DNA of 64,000 nt from Plantibacter sp. PA-3-X8 (GCF_003856975.1 NZ_CP033107.1:124001-188000); one strand, 5' to 3'; shown: positions 8,998 to 18,568, counted from the first letter of the stretch. Notes: generated by a model not told the origin, from the letters alone. Made by a program: numbers and translations.

Positions 8998-9103
8998 CTG
9001 TCGTCGTCCCCCGGCTGCGGTCGCTCGTCGACACGCATGGGAGAGCATGCCCTATGCGACAACCGCCTGCAAACCGGCGCTCGCGGGCACGCGGAGGACG
9101 GGG

Positions 9104-10264
9104 TCAGCCCAGTCGTGAGCGGAGTGCGACGAGGTCGGGTTTGCCGCTCGCGAGCAGCGGCAGCTCGGTCAGACGGACCAGTCGGGCGGGGCGCGCCGGG
9201 CGGCCGAGCGCCTCCGCGACGGCGTCTCGGGCGGTCTGCAGCAGCGCGTCGTCCGGGCGCTGGTCCAAGGGGGTCCCGACCCCCGTCACGATCACGGACG
9301 CCTGGCCGAACCGCTCGTCGGGGACGGCGACGACGACGGCCTCGGCCAGCCCCGGCACCGACCGGACGACCGCTTGCACCCGGTCGAGGGAGATGTTCAC
9401 CCCGCCGCTGATGATCACGTTGTCGGCCCGACCGGTCACCCGGACGACGCCGTCGACGAGCTCGGCGGTGTCGCCGGTGCGGTACCACCGGCGGCCGCCG
9501 TCGTCCGGGAAGGCGGTCGCCGTGCGGTCCGGTTCGCCGAGGTAGCCCTCGGCGAGCACCGGTCCGGCGATGAGGAGCTCCCCGTTCACCAGCCGGGGTT
9601 CGACACCGGCGAACGGCACGCCGTCGTACAGACAGCCGCCGGAGGTCTCGCTCGAGCCGTAACTCCGCACGACGCGGATGCCGAGCGCCGCGGACCGCTC
9701 GAGCAGCGGAGCGGGGGTGGCCTGTCCCCCGACGAGCAGCCCGGCGAGTCCGGCGAGCGCGTCACGCACGGAGGTACTCGTCTCGGCGGCGTCGACGAGC
9801 ATGCGCAGTTGTGCCGGTACGAGGGCGGCGAATCCGGCATCTGCGTCGAGCCGCTCGACGAGTCCGCAGAACGCCCGGGCGTCGAACGACCCTGTCGGTG
9901 CCTCGAGCGGCCTGGTCCCGGCGACGATCGACCGGAGTAGCACGTTGACGCCGGCGATGTAGTGCGTCGGGAGTGCCAGGATCCACTGGGACGAACGGCG
10001 ATGGGCCTCAGGGCCATCCAGAGCCACCGCGGAACCCGCCGCGCTGGCCAGGAGGGCCTCAGCCGAGAGGGCGACCCGCTTCGGCACGCCCGTCGAACCG
10101 GACGTCTCGATCACGAGAGCCACCCGGACGTCGACCACGGCCGGTGCCGCGGACGATCCGGGTTGCATCGGGAGGACCGCGGGTCCGGAGCCGTCGAGCG
10201 CCGTCTCCAGGGCTGCGAGCATCGCCGAGGCGGACGCGTCGACGGGGAGCAGCTGACGGGTCAT
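9104..10264 (-). CDS. menE: o-Succinylbenzoate--CoA ligase
   Basis: Adenylate-forming ligase that activates o-succinylbenzoate for ring closure by MenB. The 386-residue length is short for the superfamily but usual for actinobacterial MenE. Visible motifs are the P-loop ETSGSTGVPKRV, RSYGSSETSGG, YRTGD and GRADNVIISGGVNI. The catalytic lysine is in the terminal segment ASGKPDLVAL. A TACGCT hexamer at 10271-10276 lies 6 bases before the ATG, so it probably has its own leaderless promoter even though menB lies just upstream on the same strand. Confidence 0.92.
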   Translation of the reverse strand: MTRQLLPVDASASAMLAALETALDGSGPAVLPMQPGSSAAPAVVDVRVALVIETSGSTGVPKRVALSAEALLASAAGSAVALDGPEAHRRSSQWILALPTHYIAGVNVLLRSIVAGTRPLEAPTGSFDARAFCGLVERLDADAGFAALVPAQLRMLVDAAETSTSVRDALAGLAGLLVGGQATPAPLLERSAALGIRVVRSYGSSETSGGCLYDGVPFAGVEPRLVNGELLIAGPVLAEGYLGEPDRTATAFPDDGGRRWYRTGDTAELVDGVVRVTGRADNVIISGGVNISLDRVQAVVRSVPGLAEAVVVAVPDERFGQASVIVTGVGTPLDQRPDDALLQTARDAVAEALGRPARPARLVRLTELPLLASGKPDLVALRSRLG

Positions 10265-10321
10265 GGATTCAGCGTACGCCGGGTGCGTCGGCGCTCCGCC
10301 GACTCCTCGCGGTCAGGCAGC

Positions 10322-11248
10322 TCAGAACTGCCAGGGGAACGGAGCCCAGTCCGGCTTGCGCTTCTCCAGGAACGCGTCGCGCCCCTCCACCGCCTCGTCG
10401 GTGCCGTAGGCGAGGCGGGTGGCCTCGCCCGCGAAGACCTGCTGGCCGACGAGACCGTCGTCGACGGCGTTGAAGGCGAACTTCAGCATGCGGATGGCGG
10501 TCGGTGACTTGCCGAGGATGGTGCGGGCCCAGGCGACGCCCGTCTGCTCGAGCTCGGCGTGCGGGACGACCGCGTTGATCGCGCCCGCCTGCAGCGCGCG
10601 CTCCGCGTCGTACTCCTGGGCGAGGAAGAACACCTCGCGGGCGAACTTCTGACCCACCTGCTTGGCGAAGTACGCGCTCCCGTACCCCGCGTCGAAGGAA
10701 CCGACGTCGGCGTCGGTCTGCTTGAACCGCGCGTGTTCCCGACTCGCGATCGACAGGTCGCACACGACGCCGAGGGAGTGCCCACCGCCCGCGGACCACC
10801 CGGGAACGAGGTTGATGACGACCTTCGGCATGAAGCGGATGAGGCGCTGGACCTCGAGGATGTGCAGGCGACCGTTGCGCGCGGCGTCGATGCCGCTCGC
10901 CGTCTCGTCGTCCGCGGCGTCGTCGCTCGCGTACCGGTAGCCGTCGCGACCACGGATGCGCTGGTCGCCGCCCGAGCAGAACGCCCAGCCGCCGTCCTTC
11001 GCGCTCGGACCGTTGCCGGTGAGCAGCACCACTCCGACCGTCGGGCTCTGGCGAGCGTGGTCGAGCGCGCGGTACAGCTCGTCGACGGTGTGCGGGCGGA
11101 AGGCGTTGCGCACCTCGGGGCGGTCGAACGCGATGCGCACGAAGCCGCCCTCGCGCGCGACGTGGTACGTCAGATCGGTGAGGTCCTCGAACCCCGGTAC
11201 GACGTCCCAGATCTCCGGGTCGAACAGTTCGGACACTCGATCGCTCAT
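10322..11248 (-). CDS. menB: 1,4-dihydroxy-2-naphthoyl-CoA synthase
   Basis: Crotonase-family enzyme that cyclises o-succinylbenzoyl-CoA. The 308 residues fit the longer actinobacterial form. Diagnostic segments are NAFRPHTVDELYRALDHAR, the oxyanion-hole region LTGNGPSAKDGGWAFCSGGDQ, PGWSAGGGHSLGVVCDLSIAS and TDADVGSFDAGYGSAY. The ATG at 11248 is preceded by TAGGCT (11255-11260) with a 6-base gap, giving a strong leaderless-start prediction. menE lies 57 bases downstream. Confidence 0.95.
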   Translation of the reverse strand: MSDRVSELFDPEIWDVVPGFEDLTDLTYHVAREGGFVRIAFDRPEVRNAFRPHTVDELYRALDHARQSPTVGVVLLTGNGPSAKDGGWAFCSGGDQRIRGRDGYRYASDDAADDETASGIDAARNGRLHILEVQRLIRFMPKVVINLVPGWSAGGGHSLGVVCDLSIASREHARFKQTDADVGSFDAGYGSAYFAKQVGQKFAREVFFLAQEYDAERALQAGAINAVVPHAELEQTGVAWARTILGKSPTAIRMLKFAFNAVDDGLVGQQVFAGEATRLAYGTDEAVEGRDAFLEKRKPDWAPFPWQF

Positions 11249-11264
11249 GCGTCCAGCCTAGGCA

Positions 11265-12752
11265 CTACTTCGGCTTGTCGAGGTCCGCGTAGGGCTTGAG
11301 CGCCTCCAGGTAGTCGGCGCGGTCCGCCTCCTTCAGGAGCGCATACGAGTCGAGGTGCAGCTCGATGCCCTCCGCCGCCATGTCGTAGTAGTCGACGTCG
11401 AACTCGCGGTCCTTCGCGACCGTGCCGGCCGAGTCGAGCGTGAGGTCGACGATGCTCGTCCGGAAGTCGCCGGCCCCCGTGATGGCGTTGTAGGTGTGCA
11501 GGTCCCACAGTGCCTGGGTGTCGAGGGTCTCACCGCCGTACCGCTCGGTGAGCTCGCCCGGCTCACGCCAGGAGGACGGTGCGTTCTGCATGTCGAGGTT
11601 CGCGATCCCGTAGCGGAGCAGCACCTGCCGGATCAGCTCGACGACCCGCGACTTCTCCTCGAAGGTGCGCACGGTCGTCGTCGTCTGCCACACCGGTGCC
11701 GTGTACTCGAAGAGCATGGAGTCCCCGCCGTACCCGTTCTGATCGACCTCCGTCTCGGCGGGCTGTCGCTCCACCCAGTCGAAGCCGAACTCGGCGGTCA
11801 GGGCCGTCCGGATCTCCGCGAGCATCTCGTCGGACGTCCCGACGAAGTCCTCGTAGCTCGGCCCGTCGAGGGTCTCCTTCGCGTCGACGTAGGCGGACCC
11901 CGGGTAGGTGTCCCAGATCGGGTCGTGCTCCTCGTCGCCGCTGCCACCGGCGGAGGCACCATTCCCGGCCCGATCCGGGGAGAGACCGCCGACCGCCATC
12001 GCCGTGACGGGGTTGACGACGAGGATGAGCACCAGCGCCAGCACACCCCAGCGGCGCCGCACCTTCCGGCGGATGACGATGACACTCCCGATGAGCAGCA
12101 CGATCTGCACGACGACGACGAGGACGAACGCCACGAGGATGGCCCAGGCCCCCTCGCCGGGCCGGTAGCTCACGGCCAGCAGGACGGTGAAGAGGGTGAC
12201 GGCCACCACCGCGCCGAGCAGGGCGAGCGGCGAGAAGGAGGCGACGACACCCCGACTCCGCGCGCCGAGCTCGTCCCGCCCGGTCGGGGACGCACCGCCG
12301 GCAGGCGGGTGGGCCGCCGGACTCCGCTCGCCGCCGTCGGCCGGGATCGCCGCGGACTCGGGTCGCGAAGCGGCCGCGCGCGCCGCCGCCTTCCGTTGAC
12401 GGCGCGACGACGGCTTCCGTGATGCGGGCTGCCGTGGCGTCCGTCGTCCTCGGGACCCCGGACGACGGAACCTTGCGGTCTCCGCCTCCAGTTCCTCGGG
12501 CGAGCGCTCCGGGGCGGCAGGCGCTGGCGCGCTCGAGGACACGGCTGCCGGCGGCGCTCCGGGGATCGGCGGGGCGTTCGGATCGCGCGGCTCGTCGGAG
12601 GATCCGCCGGGCGCTTCCTCGATCACCGGGAGCACCTCGGCCTCGGGGCTCGGCTCGAAGATCGGCTCGGGCACCGAGAAGGCGGCGGGTTCGTCCGCGG
12701 GCACGCTTCGCCGATCGCCTGGCGTCGGCTTGCGTCGGGAGAACAGCGGCAC
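11265..12752 (-). CDS. Uncharacterised membrane protein in the men cluster
   Basis: Protein of 495 residues, not recognised. Residues 1-160 are Pro/Glu/Arg-rich low-complexity sequence, probably disordered and cytosolic. Three hydrophobic segments follow at about 172-192, 203-226 and 236-258. The C-terminal 230 residues are a soluble, acidic domain rich in aromatic residues (YPGSAYVDAKETLDGPSYEDF, WVERQPAETEVDQNGYGG) and probably lie outside the membrane. The start is GTG; a CACAAT hexamer lies 7 bases upstream. It is 16 bases from the start of menB on the same strand. A link to quinone metabolism is only positional. Confidence 0.75.
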   Translation of the reverse strand: MPLFSRRKPTPGDRRSVPADEPAAFSVPEPIFEPSPEAEVLPVIEEAPGGSSDEPRDPNAPPIPGAPPAAVSSSAPAPAAPERSPEELEAETARFRRPGSRGRRTPRQPASRKPSSRRQRKAAARAAASRPESAAIPADGGERSPAAHPPAGGASPTGRDELGARSRGVVASFSPLALLGAVVAVTLFTVLLAVSYRPGEGAWAILVAFVLVVVVQIVLLIGSVIVIRRKVRRRWGVLALVLILVVNPVTAMAVGGLSPDRAGNGASAGGSGDEEHDPIWDTYPGSAYVDAKETLDGPSYEDFVGTSDEMLAEIRTALTAEFGFDWVERQPAETEVDQNGYGGDSMLFEYTAPVWQTTTTVRTFEEKSRVVELIRQVLLRYGIANLDMQNAPSSWREPGELTERYGGETLDTQALWDLHTYNAITGAGDFRTSIVDLTLDSAGTVAKDREFDVDYYDMAAEGIELHLDSYALLKEADRADYLEALKPYADLDKPK

Positions 12753-12814
12753 GGGATCGATTGTGTCACGGGCGTCCCGCGACGGCTTCCGACGTCCGGG
12801 TGCAGGATGGGGTC

Positions 12815-13792
12815 ATGCAAGCGAACCTCGACGACGTCCTCGCCACCGCCCGCGTGGTCTCCATCCCCCTCCGCGTCCGGTTCCGGGGCATCGACACCCG
12901 CGAGGCCGTCCTCTTCCGTGGGCCCGCCGGGTGGACGGAGTTCTCCCCCTTCGTCGAGTACGACGACCAGGAGTCAGCCGCGTGGCTGCGGGCCGCCATC
13001 GACTTCGGCTGGTCGGACCTCCCGCCCCTCCACCGGGATCGCATCCTCGTGAACGCGACGGTCCCGGCGGTGGACGCGGCGGACGTGCCGTCGATCCTCT
13101 CCCGCTTCCCGGGCTGCCGGACCGCGAAGGTGAAGGTGGCCGAGCGCGGGCAGGTGCTGGCCGACGACGTCGCGCGCGTCGCCGCCGTCCGGCGGGCCAT
13201 CGGACCCGAGGGTCGACTCCGCGTGGACGCCAACACCAACTGGAACGTCGACGAGGCCGAACACGCCATCCGCGCTCTCGAACCCTTCGACCTCGAGTAC
13301 GTCGAGCAACCCTGCGCGACCGTCGCGGAACTCGCCGAGATCCGTGAACGGGTCTCCTCCCTGGACGTCGCCATCGCGGCGGACGAGAGCGTCCGCAAAG
13401 CCGAGGACCCCCTCGCCGTGGCTCGCGCCGGCGCCGCCGACCTGCTCGTCGTGAAGGCGCAGCCGCTCGGCGGCGTTCACGCCGCGCTCCGCATCGCGGG
13501 CGAGGCCGGCCTGCCGATCGTCGTCTCGAGCGCGCTGGACACCTCCGTCGGCATCTCCATGGGGGCCCACCTCGCGGCGGCCCTGCCGGAACTCGACTAC
13601 GACTGCGGGCTCGCCACCACCGCGCTCCTCGGCGGCGACGTGACGACCGCACCGCTCGATCCCGTGGACGGCGGCATCGCCGTTCGGCGCGTCGAGGTGG
13701 ACGTCGATCTCCTCGAGCACTTCACGGCGTCACCGGAGCGGACCGCCTGGTGGCTCGACCGGCTCCGCCGCACGCACGCGTTGCTCGGCTGA
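12815..13792 (+). CDS. menC: o-Succinylbenzoate synthase
   Basis: Enolase-superfamily dehydratase that produces o-succinylbenzoate. Of its 325 residues, the lysine acid/base motif is in TAKVKVAERG, and metal ligands are in RVDANTNW, YVEQPC and IAADES, followed by the second lysine in LLVVKAQPLGG. The ATG at 12815 follows both a possible Shine-Dalgarno (AGGA, 7 bases) and a CAGGAT hexamer 6 bases upstream. The reading frame is open upstream to 12419, but that part is a shadow of the minus-strand membrane protein. Convergent with ccsB. Confidence 0.94.
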   Translation: MQANLDDVLATARVVSIPLRVRFRGIDTREAVLFRGPAGWTEFSPFVEYDDQESAAWLRAAIDFGWSDLPPLHRDRILVNATVPAVDAADVPSILSRFPGCRTAKVKVAERGQVLADDVARVAAVRRAIGPEGRLRVDANTNWNVDEAEHAIRALEPFDLEYVEQPCATVAELAEIRERVSSLDVAIAADESVRKAEDPLAVARAGAADLLVVKAQPLGGVHAALRIAGEAGLPIVVSSALDTSVGISMGAHLAAALPELDYDCGLATTALLGGDVTTAPLDPVDGGIAVRRVEVDVDLLEHFTASPERTAWWLDRLRRTHALLG

Positions 13793-13808
13793 GGGCCGGC
13801 GCAGGGGC

Positions 13809-14864
13809 TTACAGGCCGCTGTAGGCGTGCAGACCCTTGAAGAAGACGTTGACCACGACGAAGTTGAACATCACGGCGCTGAAGCCGATGATGGCGAGCG
13901 TGGCCGCGCGTGATCCGCGCCAGCCGCGCGTCGCCCTGGCATGGATGTACCCGGCGAAGATCACCCAGATGATGAAGGTCCACACCTCTTTGGTGTCCCA
14001 GCCCCAGTACCGACCCCAGGCGCGCTCAGCCCAGATGGCACCGGCCATGAGCGTGAACGTCCAGAAGATGAAACCGATGATGTTGACGCGGTAGGCGAGG
14101 TTCTCGAGGCGCTCCGCGTTCGGGAGGGTGAGCAGGAAGCGGAGACGCCCGGAGCTCTGGGTGGGCTGCACGAGCCCGAGCCGTCGCTCGCGACGCCCCT
14201 GCAGGAGCTGCACGACGCTCAACGCGAAGCCGATGGCGAAGAACGCCGTGCCGAGGCTCGCGACGAACACGTGGATGACGAGCCACGCCGACTGCAGCGC
14301 CGGCGGCAGCGGGACGACCTCGACGTAGAAGTTCGCGGTCGCGAGGCCGAGGAGCACGGTCACGAGGCCGATCACGAAGCTGCCGAGGAACCGGAGGTCC
14401 ACGCGCGCGATGACCACGAGGAACACCGCGACGATGAGCAGCGTGCCCGTCATCGCGAACTCGTACATGTTCGCCCACGGGACACGACCGGCGGCGATAC
14501 CGCGCGTCACGTCCGCGACGAGGTGGAGGAGGAAGGCGATGACGGTGAGCGAGACTCCGACCCGGAGGCTCGGCGACTTGCGCGACGCCTGCTGCTCGGG
14601 CTCGTCCGAGGGACGGCGGGTCTTGCGCGGGACACCGTCGCTCGTGACGATCGGTGCGGCGGTCCGCGCCGCGGCGGAGGCGAGTGCACCGACGCGTTCC
14701 TCGGCGGCTGCCGACCGTTCCAGCTCAGCCCGCTCGGCCGCGTCGATCGCCGCGGTGACCTCGGCGCTGCGGCGCGCGAGGTCGAACGTGAAGGCGATGA
14801 ACGCCAGCGCGTAGACGGCGACGGCCGACCAGAGGCAGAGGTTCGAGATTTCGACGAGGGTCAC
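13809..14864 (-). CDS. ccsB: Cytochrome c biogenesis protein CcsB (CcsA/ResC-type)
   Basis: Integral membrane subunit of the System II haem export and ligation machine. The 351 residues contain about eight membrane helices and the Trp-rich haem-handling motif WGWDTKEVWTFIIW near residue 290, followed by the histidine in GYIHARA. The gene overlaps the 3' end of resB by 4 bases and is the last of the operon tlpA-ccdA-resB-ccsB. The N-terminal extension (about 25-110) is charged and Ala-rich. Confidence 0.94.
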   Translation of the reverse strand: MTLVEISNLCLWSAVAVYALAFIAFTFDLARRSAEVTAAIDAAERAELERSAAAEERVGALASAAARTAAPIVTSDGVPRKTRRPSDEPEQQASRKSPSLRVGVSLTVIAFLLHLVADVTRGIAAGRVPWANMYEFAMTGTLLIVAVFLVVIARVDLRFLGSFVIGLVTVLLGLATANFYVEVVPLPPALQSAWLVIHVFVASLGTAFFAIGFALSVVQLLQGRRERRLGLVQPTQSSGRLRFLLTLPNAERLENLAYRVNIIGFIFWTFTLMAGAIWAERAWGRYWGWDTKEVWTFIIWVIFAGYIHARATRGWRGSRAATLAIIGFSAVMFNFVVVNVFFKGLHAYSGL

Positions 14865-16525
14865 GGGGTGATTCTACCTTCGGGTTCGGACGGGACAGGC
14901 GTTGGACTGTGCGCTTCGGCGATCGCCGCGACGGCCGCTTCGAGGCCGGGGTCCTCGCCGCGGGCGAGCCCGGCGTATTCGAGGGAGACGGTGCCGTCGC
15001 TCCCGGTCACGGCCTTCACCCAGACGCGGCGTCTGGCGACGAAGAGTGAGGTGATGAGACCGGACAGGGCGAGGATGGCGAACGCGAGCACCCACAGCTG
15101 GGTCGGGTCGTGGTGGACGTCGAACGAGGCGAACCGCTTGACGGAGCCGGCGTAGTTCTCGGTCGACGGGTTGGCGGCGACGTTGTCGAAGGACACCGTG
15201 CCGAGTCCGTTCGGCAGGTCGGTGATCTGGCCGGGCGTGAGTTCGATCGACTCGACGCCGGTGTCGCCCCCCGTGAGCTGCTTCATGTCGTCGACGTCGA
15301 GCGCGTAGACCGACTTCGGAGCACCGGCGTTGATCCCGAGGTCGCCGGAGTAGACGTTGAGCGTCAGCACCGGGTAGGCGAGGTCGGGGTAGGACGAGAA
15401 GAACGGCGGCTTGGACGCGGCCTGCGTCGGGTAGAAGAACCCGATCATGCCGAGCTGCTCCGCCAGGCCGTCCGGGACCTTGACGATGCCGAGCGACGTG
15501 AGCTGGGCGTCCTGCGGCAGGAACGGGATGGAGTCGCTGAACACGACCTTGCCCTCGGGATCGCGGACGGTGATCGTCGGCGCGTAACCGTTGCCGAGCA
15601 GGTAGACGTCGGTGCCCTCGAACCGGAGCGGATCGTTGACCTTGATCGTCGCGTCCTGCGGCTTCCCGCCGGGCGAGGTCGTCGTGACCTTCGCGCGGTA
15701 GTCGATCGCCTGCCCGTACGCGTCGAGGTTCTCGGTCTCGTAGGTGACGCCGAACTCGTCGAGCGTCAACTTGTAGGGGGCCAGCTCCGACTCGTTGAAG
15801 AAGCGGCCGGGGTTGAACGAGTCGTAGTCGAGCAGGGTGTTGACGAAGGTCTGACCCTCAACGAGCACGCGCTGACCGGAGAAGCCGAAACCGCCGCCGA
15901 AACCGACCGTCACGAGGATGCCGACGAGTGCCGAGTGGAAGACGAGGTTGCCGGTCTCGCGGAGGAAGCCGCGCTCGGCGGACACCGATGCGGACCCCTC
16001 GGCGTCGTAGCGTTCGACTCGGTAGCCCTGGCGCTTCAACTGCTTCGTCGCGTCGTCGATGAGCTCGGTGGCGGTCGCGCCGCTGTCGTCGCTGCGACGC
16101 TCGAACGCGGAGAGCCGCGACAGGCGCGCGGGCGTCCGCGGCGGGCGGGAGCGCAGGGCGAGCCAGTGGTGCTTCGTCCGCGGGATCACGCAGCCGATGA
16201 GCGAGATGAACAGCAGCAGGTAGATCGCGGAGAACCAGGCCGAGCTGTAGACGTCGAACGCCTGCACCTTGTCGAGGATGGGCGCGAGGTCCGGGTTGTC
16301 GGTGAAGTACTGGGTGACGCCGTTCGGGTCGCTCGACCGTTGCGGGACGAGCGAACCGGGCACCGCGGCGATGGCGAGGAGCAGCAGCAGGAAGAGCGCC
16401 GTGCGCATGCTCGTGAGCTGACGCCAGAAGAAGCGGAGCCAACCCACGAACCCGAGCTTCGGCTGGTTGATGCCGTCGGCCGGAGCCGGTGCGGCGGAAT
16501 CGATGTGATCAGAGGGGCGTGACAA
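14861..16525 (-). CDS. resB: Cytochrome c biogenesis protein ResB
   Basis: Partner of CcsB in System II; together they present haem to apocytochrome c outside the membrane. The 554 residues show membrane helices at about 45-65, 95-115 and 195-215 and a last one near 505. Between the latter two is a large extracytoplasmic domain (about 220-495). The early motif FFWRQLTSMRTALFLLLLLAIAAVPGSLVPQR is typical of ResB. It overlaps ccdA by 17 bases and ccsB by 4, so translation is probably coupled. Confidence 0.94.
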   Translation of the reverse strand: MSRPSDHIDSAAPAPADGINQPKLGFVGWLRFFWRQLTSMRTALFLLLLLAIAAVPGSLVPQRSSDPNGVTQYFTDNPDLAPILDKVQAFDVYSSAWFSAIYLLLFISLIGCVIPRTKHHWLALRSRPPRTPARLSRLSAFERRSDDSGATATELIDDATKQLKRQGYRVERYDAEGSASVSAERGFLRETGNLVFHSALVGILVTVGFGGGFGFSGQRVLVEGQTFVNTLLDYDSFNPGRFFNESELAPYKLTLDEFGVTYETENLDAYGQAIDYRAKVTTTSPGGKPQDATIKVNDPLRFEGTDVYLLGNGYAPTITVRDPEGKVVFSDSIPFLPQDAQLTSLGIVKVPDGLAEQLGMIGFFYPTQAASKPPFFSSYPDLAYPVLTLNVYSGDLGINAGAPKSVYALDVDDMKQLTGGDTGVESIELTPGQITDLPNGLGTVSFDNVAANPSTENYAGSVKRFASFDVHHDPTQLWVLAFAILALSGLITSLFVARRRVWVKAVTGSDGTVSLEYAGLARGEDPGLEAAVAAIAEAHSPTPVPSEPEGRITP

Positions 16526-17255
16526 GGCCGCTCATCACCCCCTGCAACGAGTACATCCAAGCGGACCAGAGACCAGACACCATCAACACACCGATCACGA
16601 TGAGGAGCACGCCGCCGATGATGTTGATCGTGCGGATGTGCCGTTTGAGGAACGCCAACGACCCCGTGACCCAACCGAGTCCGAGCGCGACGAGCAGGAA
16701 GGGGATGCCGAGACCGAGGCAGTAGAACAGCCCGAGGAGGGCCCCGCGCCAGGCGGAGCCGCCCGAGAGGGAGAGCGCGCTGATCGCGGTGAGGGTCGGG
16801 CCGAGGCAGGGCGTCCAGCCGATGGCGAAGACGAAGCCGAGCAGTGGCGCGCCGGCGAGGCCGGTGGCGGGTGCCCAGTTGGTGCGCACCGTGCGCTGCA
16901 GCCGCGAGAACTGTCCGATGAAGATGAGCCCCATGAGGATGACGACGGCGCCGAGGACGCGGGTGATGACGCCTTCCCACTCGACGAACCAGGCGCCGAT
17001 CGTTCCGACGAACGCCGCGATCGCCACGAACACGACGGTGAAGCCCAGGATGAAGAGGCTGACGCCGAGCAGCACGCGCCGGCGACCCGCACCGGAGCGC
17101 CCCTCCTCGACCGTCGTCATGCCGCCGACGTATCCGAGGTAGCCGGGGACGAGTGGCAGGACGCACGGCGAGAGGAAGGACAGCAGACCGGCCGCGATGG
17201 CGATCGGGATCGCCACGAGGAGCTGGCCGCCGTAGACGAGCTCGCCGGGGCTCAC
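16509..17255 (-). CDS. ccdA: Thiol-disulfide transporter CcdA
   Basis: Membrane electron carrier that passes reducing equivalents from cytosolic thioredoxin to the extracytoplasmic CcmG/ResA-like protein. The 248 residues have six predicted helices. Both redox cysteines are visible, in LSFLSPCVLPLVPGYLGY near the N-terminus and GWTPCLGPTL in the middle. Its start overlaps the stop of the thioredoxin-like gene upstream (ATGA-type junction). Confidence 0.95.
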   Translation of the reverse strand: MSPGELVYGGQLLVAIPIAIAAGLLSFLSPCVLPLVPGYLGYVGGMTTVEEGRSGAGRRRVLLGVSLFILGFTVVFVAIAAFVGTIGAWFVEWEGVITRVLGAVVILMGLIFIGQFSRLQRTVRTNWAPATGLAGAPLLGFVFAIGWTPCLGPTLTAISALSLSGGSAWRGALLGLFYCLGLGIPFLLVALGLGWVTGSLAFLKRHIRTINIIGGVLLIVIGVLMVSGLWSAWMYSLQGVMSGLVTPL

Positions 17256-17860
17256 TCTGGGGCGCTCTCGGCGATCGTGTCGCGGATGAGGGTGTCGAGG
17301 ATGGTGCGGTCCTGCAGTTGCCCGAGGATGCGTGCGGCGACCCGACCTTCGGCGTCGAGGACGATGGTGGTCGGCACCGCGTTCGGCGGGACACTGCCCG
17401 TGAAGGCGAGCTTCGCCTCCCCGCTGTCGACGTCGAGGATGGAGGGGTAGGTGATGCCGAAGGTGCCGTTGAACGCCTTCGCGGTGTCGGCGGTGTCGCG
17501 GACGTTGACGCCGATGAAGGTGGCGCCCTTGTCGGTGTAGGCCTCGTTGAGCGCCTGCAGGTCCTTCGCCTCCGCGCGGCAGGGGGCGCAGGCGGCGTAC
17601 CAGAAGTTCACGACGAGGACCTGGCCCGCGTGGTCGGCGGAGGAGATCTGCTCGCCGTCCTCGCCGACGCCTGAGAAGCTGATCGACTCACCGCGGTCGT
17701 CGAGCGCGACCTCGGTCACGCTGCCGTCGCCCGCGACGTACCCCTTGCTGCTTCCCTCGCGGTACTGCTCGGCGAGCGGATCGCTCCCGCACGCCGTGAG
17801 CAGGAGCGCCCCGACGGCCAACACGGCGGCGACGGCGAACGTCCTCGATCGGCGGGCCAT
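17252..17860 (-). CDS. TlpA/ResA-like thiol-disulfide lipoprotein
   Basis: Predicted membrane-anchored thioredoxin-fold reductant of apocytochrome c cysteines. The 202 residues begin with an Arg-rich signal peptide and the lipobox LLLTAC (lipidated Cys near residue 22). The active site is WYAACAPCRAE (CAPC) near residue 90, and the cis-proline region is NAVPTTIVLD. The start ATG at 17860 overlaps the TGA of the histidine phosphatase gene (TGATG). It is the first gene of the cytochrome biogenesis set and feeds electrons received from CcdA. Confidence 0.92.
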   Translation of the reverse strand: MARRSRTFAVAAVLAVGALLLTACGSDPLAEQYREGSSKGYVAGDGSVTEVALDDRGESISFSGVGEDGEQISSADHAGQVLVVNFWYAACAPCRAEAKDLQALNEAYTDKGATFIGVNVRDTADTAKAFNGTFGITYPSILDVDSGEAKLAFTGSVPPNAVPTTIVLDAEGRVAARILGQLQDRTILDTLIRDTIAESAPE

Positions 17861-18495
17861 CAGACGGCCCCGACATCGGTCGCGCCGGACGCCAGACGGG
17901 CCGCCGGATCGACGTAGCCGACCTCGAGGAAGCCCTGCTCGGTCCGTTCGAAGGTGGTGATGCTCGACAGGGCGCAGCGTCGCTTCCGCGGGTCGTGACG
18001 ATAGGGCGCCCCGACGACGGAGCTGTGGAGCATCCAGATCGGCAGCTGGTGGCTGACGATGACGACGTCGCCCGACGGCGTCGCGCGCCAAGCGTCCTCG
18101 ACGGCCGCGGTCATGCGGTTGACGATCGACGCGTACGGCTCGCCCCAGCTCGGACGGGACGGGTTGCGGAGCTTGGACCAGTTGAGCGGGTTCTTCAGGG
18201 CGCGGCTCATGCGCTTGCCCTCGAACTCGTTGAACGGTTCGATCACGCGCGGCTCGGCGACGACGGCGAGCCCGAACGCTGCGGCGACCGGCGCGGCGGA
18301 CTCCTGCGTGCGCTGCAGCGGAGACGCGTAGAGCGCGCCCACCGTGCGATCACGGCTCACGAGGTCGTCCGCGGCGGCCTGCGCCATGCGCTCGCCGAGC
18401 TCCGACAGTCGGAATGCGGGGAGTCGACCGTAGAGCACACGAGAAGGATTGTGCACCTCGCCGTGACGCACGAGATGGATCTGGTCGGCTACCAC
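17860..18495 (-). CDS. Histidine phosphatase family protein
   Basis: Phosphoglycerate-mutase-like phosphatase of 211 residues. The catalytic histidine motif is LVRHGEVHN near residue 8. Other active-site positions are in ASPLQRTQESA and the late histidine segment VIVSHQLPIWML. The substrate is not known. The GTG start at 18495 has TACACT (18502-18507) 6 bases upstream. It heads the operon with tlpA-ccdA-resB-ccsB, the same order as in mycobacteria, and is divergent from aspS. Confidence 0.88.
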   Translation of the reverse strand: MVADQIHLVRHGEVHNPSRVLYGRLPAFRLSELGERMAQAAADDLVSRDRTVGALYASPLQRTQESAAPVAAAFGLAVVAEPRVIEPFNEFEGKRMSRALKNPLNWSKLRNPSRPSWGEPYASIVNRMTAAVEDAWRATPSGDVVIVSHQLPIWMLHSSVVGAPYRHDPRKRRCALSSITTFERTEQGFLEVGYVDPAARLASGATDVGAV

Positions 18496-18568
18496 CCTTC
18501 AAGTGTACGTTTCCCCAAGCTGCGGATTCACCGTGACCTCCGTCCAGGTCCGAGCCACGAGCGACGGC

